Of a DNA stretch of 64,000 nucleotides, positions 28,731 through 37,873 are shown one piece after another. Under the pieces are notes generated by a model, which was given only the letters and a program-made list of their open reading frames with translations, searched no databases and was not told where the DNA came from. A program made the position numbers and the translations under genes. The number at the start of each line of letters is the position of its first letter. The stretch's first letter is position 1. The stretch comes from Candidatus Acidiferrum typicum (GTDB lineage Bacteria; Acidobacteriota; Terriglobia; Acidiferrales; UBA7541). Where the stretch lies: the NCBI GenBank assembly GCA_002478115.1, contig DLMH01000196.1, positions 1 through 64,000 of the forward strand, read 5' to 3'.

Positions 28731-28743
28731 TGACAACTTGTCA
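28731..28743 (+). promoter_or_regulatory. Candidate enhancer site of the NtrC-type regulator
   Basis: The palindrome TGACA-ACT-TGTCA lies about 62 bases upstream of the -24 element, with one more half-site pair TGTCA-N9-TGACA starting at 28717. Location and symmetry fit an upstream activator sequence. Binding is inferred. Confidence 0.5.
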
Positions 28744-28804
28744 GCTCGCCTGCCGTCACACTCTTGCGTCATCTGAAATTAAAGAAGTTAGGGGTATGTC
28801 AACC

Positions 28805-28819
28805 TGGCAAGGGACGTGC
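28805..28819 (+). promoter_or_regulatory. Sigma54 (-24/-12) promoter of the cytochrome operon
   Basis: TGGCAAGGGACGTGC matches the sigma54 consensus (TGGCAC-N5-TTGC) at all but two positions and keeps the invariant GG-N10-GC spacing (GG 28806-28807, GC 28818-28819). Transcription would start near 28831, just before the GAGGTG ribosome-binding site of the first gene. Confidence 0.7.
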
Positions 28820-28848
28820 CTAAGAAATCCTAAGTGAGGTGCTCAACC

Positions 28849-29172
28849 ATGGAAATGTTCTTAATGGTGTTGTGCATGAGTATGTTTGGGCTGGCCATCG
28901 CAGCCATCGCGTTTGGAGCAGCGACGCGGCCGGAATCGTCATCCTCGCGTGTTCAACCTGAGCTTCGGCCAGTCAAAGCGGTGGCTCCTGGCCGGTTCTT
29001 TACCGACCAAGTCATCCCTCCCGCTGCTCCGCGAACCCATGTGCCTACGGAGATCCTGCTGACGCAAATTGAAAACCACGTCCGCTTGGAGCAGGCCGCC
29101 GCGGAGTCGTTCCTCGAGTCCCCTTCGCATGCCCAGTTGCACACCAAGACGACCTCGGCATTCGTAAACTGA
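28849..29172 (+). CDS. Small single-helix membrane protein, first gene of the cytochrome operon
   Basis: 107 residues starting at the ATG with GAGGTG 7 bases upstream. One N-terminal membrane helix (FLMVLCMSMFGLAIAAIAFG) is followed by a soluble tail rich in Pro, Ser and charged residues (PTEILLTQIENHVRLEQAA). No family recognised and no haem motif. Its position right after the sigma54 promoter and 10 bases before the cNMP-binding gene suggests an assembly or accessory subunit of the quinol-oxidising complex. Confidence 0.7.
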   Translation: MEMFLMVLCMSMFGLAIAAIAFGAATRPESSSSRVQPELRPVKAVAPGRFFTDQVIPPAAPRTHVPTEILLTQIENHVRLEQAAAESFLESPSHAQLHTKTTSAFVN

Positions 29173-29182
29173 GAGTCCCTTC

Positions 29183-29653
29183 ATGGCCCCCGAACAATCG
29201 GAACTGCTAAAGGATCTCACAGCAGAGGAAGTTCAACGGATTTTAGCCCTCGGCGCCAGGATCGCTGTGCCCAGTGGAGCTTCTTTGTTCCATCTGGGAG
29301 ACCCAGCCGACCGTCTCTTTCTGATTGAGCGCGGACGAATCAGGCTTACGCTTCCGATGCAGGTCCGAGGGAGAGAAGAGGATGTGGTCGTCGAAGAGCG
29401 AACCTCAGGTCAGACGGTGGGCTGGTCAGCCCTGATTCCGCCCCACAAGTTCACTCTTGCCGCCACAGCTCCGCTTGAAACAGAGGTCATCGCTCTGCCC
29501 CGGGAGGAGTTGCGCAAGCATTTCGCCGCGAACCCAACCGTGGGGTATAAAATCACTTTGAACTTAGCAGTTGTCATTGGCCACCGCCTGCAACTGTTCC
29601 AGGCGATGTGGTTGCGGGAAATGCAGCGCACGGTGGAAAAGCATTCCGCATAG
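29183..29653 (+). CDS. Cyclic-nucleotide-binding-domain protein without DNA-binding domain
   Basis: 156 residues: a Crp/Fnr-like cNMP-binding beta-roll (IAVPSGASLFHLGDPADRLF, FLIERGRIRLTLPMQVRG) and a C-helix region (LNLAVVIGHRLQLFQAMWLR). The chain stops where a Crp-type helix-turn-helix should begin, so it is not a transcription factor by itself. The cAMP phosphate-binding signature (RxxS/T) is not obvious; GQTVGWSALIPP takes its place. Such stand-alone domains occur next to Rieske/cytochrome b genes and could sense a ligand or redox partner. It is the second gene of the operon. Confidence 0.82.
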   Translation: MAPEQSELLKDLTAEEVQRILALGARIAVPSGASLFHLGDPADRLFLIERGRIRLTLPMQVRGREEDVVVEERTSGQTVGWSALIPPHKFTLAATAPLETEVIALPREELRKHFAANPTVGYKITLNLAVVIGHRLQLFQAMWLREMQRTVEKHSA

Positions 29654-29733
29654 ATGCTTAAGAGAGTGTTCCATGAGAATGGTAACGTTGGTCGTCCAGA
29701 CCTCCGCAGCCTTTGTTGCACGGAGCTCAGCCC

Positions 29734-30195
29734 ATGGTCGCTGACCCCAATCCCCAGCCCAAACCGGCACGCCGGCGAATGATCAAAATTCTTCTTGGCG
29801 GCGGCCTGCTCGGTTCTTTCGCGTCTTTCATTTATCCCGTACTTCGATACCTCGTTCCCCCGCTCGTAGCGGATCTCGGAGGCGATCAGGTCATCGCCGG
29901 CAAGACCGACGAACTAAGGCCGAACACTGCCAAGATTTTTCGCTTCGGCAGCCGTCCGGGCCTGCTGATCAGAAACAGCGACGGGAGTTATCGCGCTCTT
30001 TCTGCCACGTGTACGCATCTGGGTTGCATCGTGCAATACCGCGGCGACCTGCAAGAGATCTGGTGTGCCTGCCACAATGGACTCTACGATTTAAACGGTC
30101 GCAACGTCTCGGGTCCGCCGCCCAGGCCGCTCGAGGTATATGAGGTCCACTTACGCGGAGACGATGTGGTGGTCTCACGGAAGCGGGAGGCATAA
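29734..30195 (+). CDS. Rieske [2Fe-2S] protein of a cytochrome bc/b6f-type complex
   Basis: 153 residues from the ATG with GGAG about 9 bases upstream. An N-terminal membrane anchor ([20 protein letters not shown]) follows basic residues PARRRMIK. The cluster-binding boxes are CTHLGC and CACHNGLYD, with the two Cys and two His ligands and the loop cysteines in place. The downstream Pro-rich [12 protein letters not shown] is typical. It ends 2 bases before the cytochrome b start. It would take electrons from quinol bound by cytochrome b and pass them to the c-type haems encoded next. Confidence 0.93.
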   Translation: MVADPNPQPKPARRRMIKILLGGGLLGSFASFIYPVLRYLVPPLVADLGGDQVIAGKTDELRPNTAKIFRFGSRPGLLIRNSDGSYRALSATCTHLGCIVQYRGDLQEIWCACHNGLYDLNGRNVSGPPPRPLEVYEVHLRGDDVVVSRKREA

Positions 30196-30197
30196 CC

Positions 30198-31277
30198 TTG
30201 TTTGCCACCCTGCGTAAGTGGATTGATGAACGATTTGACTGGGCCGCCCTCACCGCTCCCTTGCGAAAGAAAACCGTCCCCGCCCACGATCTGTCTTACT
30301 GGTATTTCCTCGGCGGCATCACGCTCTTTCTCTTTGGCATCCAGGTCTGCACCGGCATTCTCCTGCTCCTTTATTATCGGCCCAGTGCCACTGAGGCTTT
30401 CGAGAGCGTCCAATACATCATGACCCGAGTGCAGTTCGGTTGGTTGGTGCGTTCCATCCATTCTTGGGCCGCCAACCTCATGATCTTTACCGCATTCTGT
30501 CACATGTTCAGCGTGTTGTTCCTGGGGGCTTATCGCAAGCCACGGGAACTGACGTGGATAAGCGGTATGTTGTTGCTCTTCCTGGCAATGGGATTCGGTT
30601 TCAGCGGTTACCTCCTCCCGTGGAATACGCTGGCATTCTTCGCCACCAAGGTCGGAACGGAAATCACCGGTCAGGTACCCATCATCGGCCACGGCCTCAA
30701 GGTCTTCCTGCGCGGCGGTGAAGACGTAACCGGCGCCACGCTAACTCGTTTCTTCGGATTTCACGTTGCACTTTTGCCCGGATTGACTGTGCTCCTGCTA
30801 CTCACTCACCTCGCGTTGGTTCAATATTTTGGCATGAGCGTCCCGCCGGCCGTGGAGGCCCGCTGGAAAGCCTCGCCCAGTGAAGCGCGGCAGATGAAGT
30901 TTTTCCCAAACTTCTTTTTGCGCGAATTGATGGCGTGGTACATCGCACTGGGCGTTCTCGGCGCGCTGGCGGCCATTCTTCCCTGGGAACTTGGAACGAA
31001 GGCGGATCCGTTTGCTCCCGCGCCGGCCGGCATCCGGCCGGAATGGTATTTCATGTTCATGTTCCAGACGCTCAAGAAAATTCCGGCAAAGGTGTGGTTT
31101 GCCGACGGAGATGTCTTAGGCATCTTGGCATTTGGCGTGGCGGGAATTCTTTGGCTGCTGTTGCCGTTCTTCGATCAAGCTGGCGGCAGGCGCGGACGGA
31201 GACTCGTTCTCGGCGCGGGAATATTCGCTCTCAGCTATATCATCGCGATGACAATCTATGGATACATGGCTAAATAA
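30198..31277 (+). CDS. Cytochrome b (b6/subunit IV fusion type) of the quinol-oxidising complex
   Basis: 359 residues starting at TTG with GGAGG 7 bases upstream. The b-haem His pairs lie in [18 protein letters not shown] and [20 protein letters not shown], 14 residues apart in both helices. The Qo-site segment is represented by PDA-type residues replaced by the b6f-like stretch [17 protein letters not shown]. About eight membrane helices are seen, so this is a fused b6 plus subunit-IV form, shorter than mitochondrial cytochrome b. Its 3' end overlaps the start of the multihaem cytochrome gene by 20 bases. Confidence 0.93.
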   Translation: MFATLRKWIDERFDWAALTAPLRKKTVPAHDLSYWYFLGGITLFLFGIQVCTGILLLLYYRPSATEAFESVQYIMTRVQFGWLVRSIHSWAANLMIFTAFCHMFSVLFLGAYRKPRELTWISGMLLLFLAMGFGFSGYLLPWNTLAFFATKVGTEITGQVPIIGHGLKVFLRGGEDVTGATLTRFFGFHVALLPGLTVLLLLTHLALVQYFGMSVPPAVEARWKASPSEARQMKFFPNFFLRELMAWYIALGVLGALAAILPWELGTKADPFAPAPAGIRPEWYFMFMFQTLKKIPAKVWFADGDVLGILAFGVAGILWLLLPFFDQAGGRRGRRLVLGAGIFALSYIIAMTIYGYMAK

Positions 31278-32550
31278 CGGTTTTCCCCGGTCGCTAATCC
31301 TGTTGCTGACAATTGTGTGCGTTTGTGTCGGCGGGGCCCGCGCACAGGCGCCGAGTACATGCCTGGATTGCCATGCTGCCCTGGATCCCCCCCTACAGGT
31401 AACGCAAGCCCAGTTTTCTCAAGACATTCATGCTCAAGAAGGGCTGACCTGCGCCAGTTGTCATGGCGGCGACCCCACCAAGGCAGACATGGATGCCATG
31501 AGTAAGGCCGCCGGTTTTCGTGGCAAGATTCAGCGCAACCAGATTCCGGAACTCTGCGGCCGTTGCCACTCCGACGGCGCGTTCATGCGCAAATACAACC
31601 CGTCGTTGCGCACCGACCAGTTGGCGCAGTATAAGACCAGCGTGCACGGCAAGCGGTTGGTACAGGGAGATACCAAGGTTGCGGTTTGCATCGACTGCCA
31701 TGGCGTGCACGACCTGCGCCCGGCGAGCGACCCACGTTCCCAAATTAGCCCGTTAAACGTGGCCAAGACCTGTTCCCGGTGCCACTCCGACGCCGAATAC
31801 ATGCGAGGATACGGCATCCCCACGGACCAATATGCCAACTACAACCGGAGCGTGCACCACGAAGCGATGACAGTTCGTGGAGATCTAAGCGCGCCGACAT
31901 GCCCGACTTGCCACGGAAATCATGGCGCCGCTCCACCAGGAATAGACTCAGTAAAGAATGTATGCGCAAACTGCCACGTTTTTCAGGCACAGATGTATGA
32001 CAAAAGCACCCACAAGGCGGCGTTTCAATCCGCCAGTCTTCCAGGATGTGTCGTGTGTCACAGCAATCATGACGTAAGCCTTCCCACGGACGCGAAACTC
32101 GGCACGGGCTCCGAGGCTGTCTGCATGCGCTGCCATAAGCCTGGTGACATCTGCGATCAGGCCAGGGCGAAAATGCTGCAGGATTTGACGCAATTGGATG
32201 GCGCCGTCAAAGCGGCAGACCGAGTGTTGAATGTTGCCGAATCTTCAGGTATGGAGGTCAGCGAGGCTCGAACGGAGCAGGATCAGGCCCGAGATTCTCT
32301 TACCAAGGCTCGCGTCACCATCCATAGTTTTAAAACCGAACTCGTGGAACAGGACATTCAGGCAGGTCTCAAGATCGCCGCAAAGACGCAAGCCGAGGGC
32401 CAAGCGGCGCTGGCCGAGCGCGACCGTCGCCGAAGGGGTCTGGGCCTGTCCTTGGGAATTATCCTTGTTGTTTTGCTCGGACTGCTCCTATACATTCGAC
32501 AAATTGAAAGCAATTCGGGCAAAGTGGGAACGGCGGAGTTGCACCGTTAG
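31258..32550 (+). CDS. Nine-CxxCH multihaem cytochrome c with C-terminal membrane anchor
   Basis: 430 residues. After a signal peptide ([18 protein letters not shown]) nine CxxCH motifs follow in order: CLDCH, CASCH, CGRCH, CIDCH, CSRCH, CPTCH, CANCH, CVVCH, CMRCH. A long coiled coil (about 300-395) leads to a final membrane helix ([17 protein letters not shown]), so the haem domain is held at the periplasmic face. In place of a cytochrome c1 it probably accepts electrons from the Rieske protein and spreads them to several periplasmic acceptors. The 20-base overlap with the cytochrome b gene implies coupled translation. Confidence 0.9.
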   Translation: MDTWLNNGFPRSLILLLTIVCVCVGGARAQAPSTCLDCHAALDPPLQVTQAQFSQDIHAQEGLTCASCHGGDPTKADMDAMSKAAGFRGKIQRNQIPELCGRCHSDGAFMRKYNPSLRTDQLAQYKTSVHGKRLVQGDTKVAVCIDCHGVHDLRPASDPRSQISPLNVAKTCSRCHSDAEYMRGYGIPTDQYANYNRSVHHEAMTVRGDLSAPTCPTCHGNHGAAPPGIDSVKNVCANCHVFQAQMYDKSTHKAAFQSASLPGCVVCHSNHDVSLPTDAKLGTGSEAVCMRCHKPGDICDQARAKMLQDLTQLDGAVKAADRVLNVAESSGMEVSEARTEQDQARDSLTKARVTIHSFKTELVEQDIQAGLKIAAKTQAEGQAALAERDRRRRGLGLSLGIILVVLLGLLLYIRQIESNSGKVGTAELHR

Positions 32551-32633
32551 ATTTATTCAACGTGCGATTCGGATTTTGAAATACGGGGGGAAGCGGGAAC
32601 GTTCCTCGCCGAAATTCAGTCAGGGAGAGATAA

Positions 32634-32963
32634 ATGCAGACAACAATGAAGAACCTCGGAGCGATGACGCTGGCCGCGGCGCTGCTGGCAGGCACATGCC
32701 TGTTCAGCTCGCCGGCGAAGGCCGATGTCGCCGCCGCAGGGGCGACGTTCAAGGCCAAGTGTGCGATGTGTCACGGAGCGGATGGCAAGGGCAAAGCATC
32801 AATGAAGACCCCTGACTTCACTTCCGCCGATGTCCAGAAGAAGAGCGATGCCGATCTGAGCGGCGTCATCACGAACGGAAAGGGCAAGATGCCCGCCTAC
32901 AAGACCATGACGCCGGATCAGGTGAAGGACATGGTTGCGTTCATTCGTTCGCTAAAGAAGTAG
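32634..32963 (+). CDS. Small class I cytochrome c
   Basis: 109 residues with a signal peptide (LAAALLAGTCLFSSPAKA), one CAMCH motif near residue 46 and the axial Met in GKGKMPAYKTM. The fold and length match c6/c553-type mobile carriers, and the C-terminal helix DQVKDMVAFIRSLKK is standard. AGGGAGAG lies 7 bases before the ATG. As the last gene of the operon it is the obvious soluble electron shuttle from the multihaem cytochrome to a terminal oxidase or other enzyme. Confidence 0.92.
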   Translation: MQTTMKNLGAMTLAAALLAGTCLFSSPAKADVAAAGATFKAKCAMCHGADGKGKASMKTPDFTSADVQKKSDADLSGVITNGKGKMPAYKTMTPDQVKDMVAFIRSLKK

Positions 32964-32975
32964 CGGGCAGGAACG

Positions 32976-33341
32976 GTGTCCGATTTCGTGACCAAACCCG
33001 TACTCATGAGCGAAGCGTTCCGCAATGTACCTGCTGGCTGGCAAAGGAAGAACCTTCAGATTGTGGGTACGAAGAGCGACCGCGATGGCTTTGGAGCACG
33101 AATCGAAGCGATTGCCGGCGATTTGCACCAGGTGGTGGAGAATGTCCCGCAATCCGGCTACTTCTGCCAGAACGATCCACGGCCTCACTTTGGACTGGAC
33201 CAACACAACGAAGTAGATGCGCTCACGATTCGCTAGCCTCGTGGAACGGTGCAACCACTTGAGCACGTCTACGCCGATCGGATTCTGAGCGCCACGGAAC
33301 CAGGCGGGGTCCAACACGTCGCTCAAGGGGTAAAGAAATAA
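32976..33341 (+). pseudogene. ASPIC/UnbV domain relic with one nonsense codon
   Basis: The frame shows NLQIVGTKSDRDGFGARIEA and SGYFCQNDPRPHFGLDQHNE then VDALTIR, the C-terminal ASPIC/UnbV domain of CRTAC1-like proteins. It hits a TAG at 33234-33236 exactly where the family has Trp (TIRWPSG), and then continues in frame as PRGTVQPLEHVYADRIL to a TAA at 33339-33341 that overlaps the next start codon. The N-terminal propeller is absent. It is thus a 3' gene fragment with at least one later point mutation. Confidence 0.75.
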
Positions 33342-35251
33342 TGCGTGCTGTTCCCAAAGGACGGCGACTGCAGAGAAACACAATTCTTTCTGCACTGTTT
33401 GCAGCCGCTGCATTTGCGGGCGTATTCGCGGCCTCCCGAAGCGCTGCTGCGCTGCTTGGTGTCCAGCCGTCCACGGCTGTGCCAGCGAACTACCTCACAC
33501 CTGTAGAGCTGAGATTCTCGCCTGACGGCTCGAAGTTATACGTTGTCTGCGAGGATGACGATTCCGTGCTTGCTGTCGATCTGCGCACAGGGCGCGTCAT
33601 CGGCAGAGCAAAGGTCGGGCACAGGCCACAAGACGTGGCCGTCTCACCCGACGGCAAGACACTCTACGTTTCGAACTCATGGAGCGACACAGTCAGTGAG
33701 ATTGACGCAAGTACCTTTTCGGTCCGCCGCACACTTCCGGTGGGGTGGGGTCCTGTCGGACTGACAACAGACCGATGGGGTAAGGTTCTGTACGTCGCGA
33801 ACAGCATCGGAAACGATGTCTCGCTGCTAGATCTTTCTCGAGGAGTGGAAATCAAGCGGCTGGCGGCTTGGCGCTCGCCTCACCAAGTGACGCTATCTCG
33901 CGACGGCCGGTCCGTGTACGTCTCGAATCTGCTTCCGCACGTAGCTCCGCCGGATGAACCGCCCGTGTCCGAGTTGACAGTGATTGATACCGAGAAGCAA
34001 GTCACCGCGGAGCGGATACTCATCCCGGGCGTTGTCGAGCTCCGGCACATTGCGGAAGCGCCTGCAGGAGTTGGTGGCTATCTTCTTGTTCCGTTCATGA
34101 GGCCGAAGAATCTGGGCCCGCTCATACGGGTGAGCCAGGGATGGATCGTCACGCACGGCATGGCGATCGTCCGGCCCGGTTCAAATGTCCAGATGCAGCG
34201 AGGAAACATTGAGGTCGCGCAGGTCCTCCTCGACGACATTGATCACTACTACGCGGGCGCAAACGGGGCTGCTTTTACACCCGGCGGGCAATATGCGCTG
34301 GTGACTTCATCGGAGGCGAATGTCGTTTCGATCATCGACACTTCCAAGTTGCAACGGCTGTTGCGCTACGCGCGGAAGGAAGAGCTTCCGAACCGCCTGG
34401 ATTCGGCGCGAGAGTTTGTTGTGCGCCGTCTGCCCACCGGGTCGAATCCCGCTGCGGTCGTGGTTTCGCCGGACGGCCGCCTCGCTTACATCGCCAATCG
34501 GTTGGATGACAGCTTGACAGTCGTGGACATACGGCGACTTCAGGTGAAATCCAGGATTGACCTGGGCGGCCCAAAGGGAATTACGGCCCTGCGGCACGGA
34601 GAGCAGTTGTTCCACGACGCGCACTACTGCTTCCAGGGGCAGTTTGCCTGTGCGACTTGCCATCCTGACAACCACATTGACGGCCTTGCGTGGAATCTTG
34701 AAACACCCCAACTCGGACGCGACCGTGTGTTGAATCGCACGCTGAGGGGCATCGCCGAGACGGCACCCTACAAGTGGAACGGCCATAATCCTGACCTTGA
34801 GACTCAATGCGGGCTGCGAATCGCGAAATTTCTTTTTCAATCCGAGGGTTTCAATCACGACCAATTGGAAGATTTGGTTGGGTTCATAAAGTCCATCGCG
34901 CTCCCTCCGAATCGGCACCTTGCCGCGGATGGCCAGCTAACGCCATTACAGGAACGGGGCAGGGAGATTTTCTTCAAAAAGAATTGCGACACTTGCCACA
35001 CTCCTGAGACGCACTACACGGCAAAAATCAGCACGGACGTTGGGACCGCTTCCAAGTACGACACGTCTGGCCGCTTTGATATTCCGCAGCTTGACCGCGT
35101 TTACGAGAGGCCACCTTATTTGCACAACGGCGAAGCGTTGTCGCTGGAGGAAATCTGGACGAAGTACAACGCGAGCGACAAGCACGGGGTGACGTCGGAC
35201 ATGAGCAAGGAACAGTTGAACGATTTGATTGAATACCTGAAGACCCTGTAG
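33341..35251 (+). CDS. YVTN-type beta-propeller fused to a di-haem cytochrome c peroxidase-like domain
   Basis: 636 residues. A basic N-terminus and signal helix ([19 protein letters not shown]) precede six or more YVTN/NHL-like blades ([69 protein letters not shown]). The C-terminal third has two haem motifs, CATCH (about 443) and CDTCH (about 548), in a MauG/CcpA-like arrangement with [15 protein letters not shown] and [16 protein letters not shown]. Such proteins reduce peroxide or oxidise protein partners in the periplasm. It follows the cytochrome operon on the same strand. Confidence 0.85.
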   Translation: MRAVPKGRRLQRNTILSALFAAAAFAGVFAASRSAAALLGVQPSTAVPANYLTPVELRFSPDGSKLYVVCEDDDSVLAVDLRTGRVIGRAKVGHRPQDVAVSPDGKTLYVSNSWSDTVSEIDASTFSVRRTLPVGWGPVGLTTDRWGKVLYVANSIGNDVSLLDLSRGVEIKRLAAWRSPHQVTLSRDGRSVYVSNLLPHVAPPDEPPVSELTVIDTEKQVTAERILIPGVVELRHIAEAPAGVGGYLLVPFMRPKNLGPLIRVSQGWIVTHGMAIVRPGSNVQMQRGNIEVAQVLLDDIDHYYAGANGAAFTPGGQYALVTSSEANVVSIIDTSKLQRLLRYARKEELPNRLDSAREFVVRRLPTGSNPAAVVVSPDGRLAYIANRLDDSLTVVDIRRLQVKSRIDLGGPKGITALRHGEQLFHDAHYCFQGQFACATCHPDNHIDGLAWNLETPQLGRDRVLNRTLRGIAETAPYKWNGHNPDLETQCGLRIAKFLFQSEGFNHDQLEDLVGFIKSIALPPNRHLAADGQLTPLQERGREIFFKKNCDTCHTPETHYTAKISTDVGTASKYDTSGRFDIPQLDRVYERPPYLHNGEALSLEEIWTKYNASDKHGVTSDMSKEQLNDLIEYLKTL

Positions 35252-35307
35252 CAGGAAAGTCCCGTCCAGAAACAGCACGCGGAGCCAGCGAAAGTGGAGG
35301 TCCACGG

Positions 35308-35475
35308 ATGACGATGAGGGCAGAAGAGTGGAAGCGTTGGCTGCAAGGCGCCGCGATGCACCCGCTGGCGCTTCTCTGCGTGGAGATGTACGGTGAGACG
35401 CTTCCCAATCAGGACGGCGCGCCGGTGCGCATGGTGGTTCCTTGGAAGTATGCCGGGATGGATCTGCGCAAATAG
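35308..35475 (+). pseudogene. Internally deleted msrP duplicate
   Basis: A 55-codon frame repeats two separate parts of the adjacent msrP gene. [20 protein letters not shown] and [13 protein letters not shown] correspond to 36230-36328 with only a few base changes, and then AGMDLRK corresponds to the last codons of msrP (36556-36582), with the real stop changed to AAATAG. About 210 bases between the two parts are deleted. It lies 145 bases before msrP, so it is a tandem duplicate that has lost everything else. Confidence 0.8.
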
Positions 35476-35619
35476 TTCTGAGGCGAAGGCCGTTTGCCGA
35501 ATTCAATTTCTAGCAGTGCGTGGACCGAAATTCTTTCTTCCGTATTTGCGTATGAGTATCTAAGATAAAAAGGAACTGGTTGCCGGTTCGAAATAAGGAG
35601 CCGACCCCGGAGGCTGAAG

Positions 35620-36582
35620 ATGCTCGTGAAACGGGCGCCTGATTTGACCTATGCGGACGTAACGCCGAAGAGCATATACACCAACCGCCGGAGCTTCCTG
35701 CGGGGGTTGCTGGCAACTGGCGGGACTGTAACAGGTTGGAAGAGGCTACTGCCCCCTCTGCCGGGTTCTGGGCCTGGCTCGGTCCCTGTAAAGCTGGATG
35801 GCGTGGTCAGATGGCCTTACAGCACCGGCGAGAAGCAAACCTCCTACAATGATGTGACGACCTACAACATCTTCTACGAATTCGGCACCGGAAAGAAAGA
35901 TCCCTCCGAGAACGCCAAGAATTTTCAGACGTCGCCATGGAGTGTCTCCGTTGAAGGCGAAGTGAGGAAGCCCCGGACATTCACGATGGATGAGATCATG
36001 AAGCTGGCGCCACTTGAGGAGCGGGTCTACCGGTTTCGGTGCGTCGACACATGGTGCATGGTCGTGCCTTGGATCGGCTACTCTTTTAGCGCCTTGGCGA
36101 AGCTAGTGGAGCCCACTCCTAAGGCGCGATACGTGGCTTTCCAAAGCTACTACGACCCGCGGCAAATGCCCGAAGGGAAATACTCTGGCATGGTGTTGCC
36201 GTACGTTGAAGGCTTGCGGATCGACGAGGCGATGCACCCGCTGACGCTTCTGTGCGTGGGGATGTACGGTGAGACGCTTCCCAATCAGGACGGCGCGCCG
36301 GTGCGCATGGTGGTTCCCTGGAAGTATGGATTCAAGAGCATTAAATCGCTCGTGCGGATTCGATTCGTGGAGGAACAACCCCCAACAACTTGGAGCATGG
36401 GTAATCTGCAAGAGTACGGTTTTTATTCCAACGTAAACCCAAACGTGGATGGTCCCCGCTCGAGTCAGGCGCAGGAGCGGCGGTTGGGCGAGTACTTCAG
36501 GCGGCCTACGCTGATGTTCAACGGCTACGGCGACCAGGTAGCAAGCATGTATGACGGGATGGATCTGCGCAAGTATTTCTGA
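35620..36582 (+). CDS. msrP: Molybdoenzyme MsrP (YedY), periplasmic methionine sulfoxide reductase subunit
   Basis: 320 residues with a twin-arginine signal (NRRSFLRGLLATGG) near residue 23. The molybdopterin domain has the Mo-ligating Cys in RFRCVDTWCMVVPWIGYS, substrate-side residues in YYDPRQMPEGKYSGMVLPY, and PWKYGFKSIKSLVRIRF. The C-terminus RRLGEYFRRPTLMFNGYG matches the family. MsrP repairs oxidised methionines in envelope proteins with electrons from the membrane cytochrome MsrQ. No msrQ is adjacent, so electrons may come from the neighbouring cytochromes or an msrQ elsewhere. An old partial duplicate lies upstream. Confidence 0.92.
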   Translation: MLVKRAPDLTYADVTPKSIYTNRRSFLRGLLATGGTVTGWKRLLPPLPGSGPGSVPVKLDGVVRWPYSTGEKQTSYNDVTTYNIFYEFGTGKKDPSENAKNFQTSPWSVSVEGEVRKPRTFTMDEIMKLAPLEERVYRFRCVDTWCMVVPWIGYSFSALAKLVEPTPKARYVAFQSYYDPRQMPEGKYSGMVLPYVEGLRIDEAMHPLTLLCVGMYGETLPNQDGAPVRMVVPWKYGFKSIKSLVRIRFVEEQPPTTWSMGNLQEYGFYSNVNPNVDGPRSSQAQERRLGEYFRRPTLMFNGYGDQVASMYDGMDLRKYF

Positions 36583-36620
36583 TGCGAAGACTCTTTGGTT
36601 AACGCGATTCTGACAAGCAA

Positions 36621-37211
36621 ATGGACCGACCACCGGATGCGCGAATTAGAACGGTACGGAGAATGGTACGGAATGGCTCAAAAATGGGTGGGGGAAAACG
36701 AACTGTGGTCAGCAAGTTGGCGACCGGCGGACTAACCTGGAATTTCAGCTTGCCGGCCGCTTCGACCTCATCCATTCTCTCGCTCCTGAAAATCGCACCA
36801 GATGGTTCCACGACGACAACGCAGTTAGGCTCTGCCACCAGTGCGGCTTTGATGCCTGGGAATGTCATCCCCGACGGACAAGGTGGTGTTTTGGCAACTT
36901 GGGCCGTCATAAATGTTCATACCCTGGCGAACAATTGGAATGCGCCTATAGCGCTGCAACCGTATCAGGCTGCCGACGTTTCATCCGGAACGGTCCTGAA
37001 TACCTACGCATTGCCGAACTCACCACAAGGACAACAGGTCCCATCAGGGAGTGATGGCCTGCCCATCCAGCCTTCTCTCGTGCTTGGAGAAAACGGCACG
37101 GCGTTCGTTTCTTACGGGACAAATGTGACGTCCTTTAATCTCAATACTGGTTCCGCCAACTGGAACTACCAGTCAAGCTCGTCAGCAACAAACTTTACCT
37201 GCCCTCTTTAA
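36621..37211 (+). pseudogene. Fragment of a repeat-rich secreted protein
   Basis: A 196-codon frame without signal peptide. From about residue 30 it reads as beta-propeller-like sequence (LKIAPDGSTTTTQLGSA, VIPDGQGGVLATWAV, LVLGENGTAFVSYGTNV, FNLNTGSANWNYQ), the style of large PQQ-like or Ig-like acidobacterial exported proteins. The first 30 residues look unrelated and basic. I take it as an internal fragment left after deletion; a small genuine gene is less likely. Confidence 0.45.
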
Positions 37212-37873
37212 TGCGCTCGCATAGCAGCTGGACCGCGGAGTGTTCGTCTCGCCTCGGTGGGCGCGGTGATAACCGTCAGCTATAATGAGGAAATTATGGA
37301 TTCCTTGGAGCGGAAAGCAGAAAGAAAAGAAGGTTCATATGAGAAAATAAGCCCGACCGCGTAGGGTGTTGCATATCGCAGAACCTTACCCTTCGACTCT
37401 GCTCCCATCGAGGCTCAGGGCAAGCAGGGCAGGCGCACGGGGCTAGCTTGTGGCGCACCCTCCAGAAAACGGCGGGCGCAAAAGGCACGCCTATGGTGCT
37501 GAGGAGGAGGACGGAGTGCTCTTGCGCGTGGGAGAGGCGGAAGATTGAAACGACCGGCGGATAAGGGCGGGCCGGGCTACTGAAGGGCAGAGAAGTAATG
37601 TCCAATTCGCGCAAGGGAAAAGCAGGTTCCTCGCTCCGCTCGGAATGACAAGCTAGGACGTTGCAGGTGCAGGGAGGCAGGTGGCGGACGGATTTGCGAT
37701 TGAGCGATTTTGGGTGCCGCAGCGTTATGGTCGTCAAGGGTGCGGGGGCTTACTTTTTTTGATTCTGGGCGGGTGACTGCGCGTTTATCCCCATTGTCTT
37801 TTCCGGCTTCCATCAGCCATGGGCCTCTCCCGATACGCTTGACGTAACGCGTAATAGCTGCTATTTTCGGCAA
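37212..37873. other. Intergenic stretch with repeat debris
   Basis: About 660 bases with no supported gene. A CCTTCGACTCTGCTC... block ending GCTCAGGGCAAGCAGGGCAGG (37389-37427) resembles the insert in terminal-repeat copy B, and TCGCTCCGCTCGGAATGACA (37632-37651) matches the CGGAATGACA box shared by the other repeats. It seems to be a graveyard of short repeats. Confidence 0.45.

Noticed and set aside
32952..33413. Minus-strand open frame of 153 codons
   Set aside because: Antisense to an ASPIC/UnbV relic and to the next gene's start; the plus strand explains the sequence.
37294..37737. Minus-strand open frame of 147 codons
   Set aside because: Made of short dispersed-repeat debris; no start signal.
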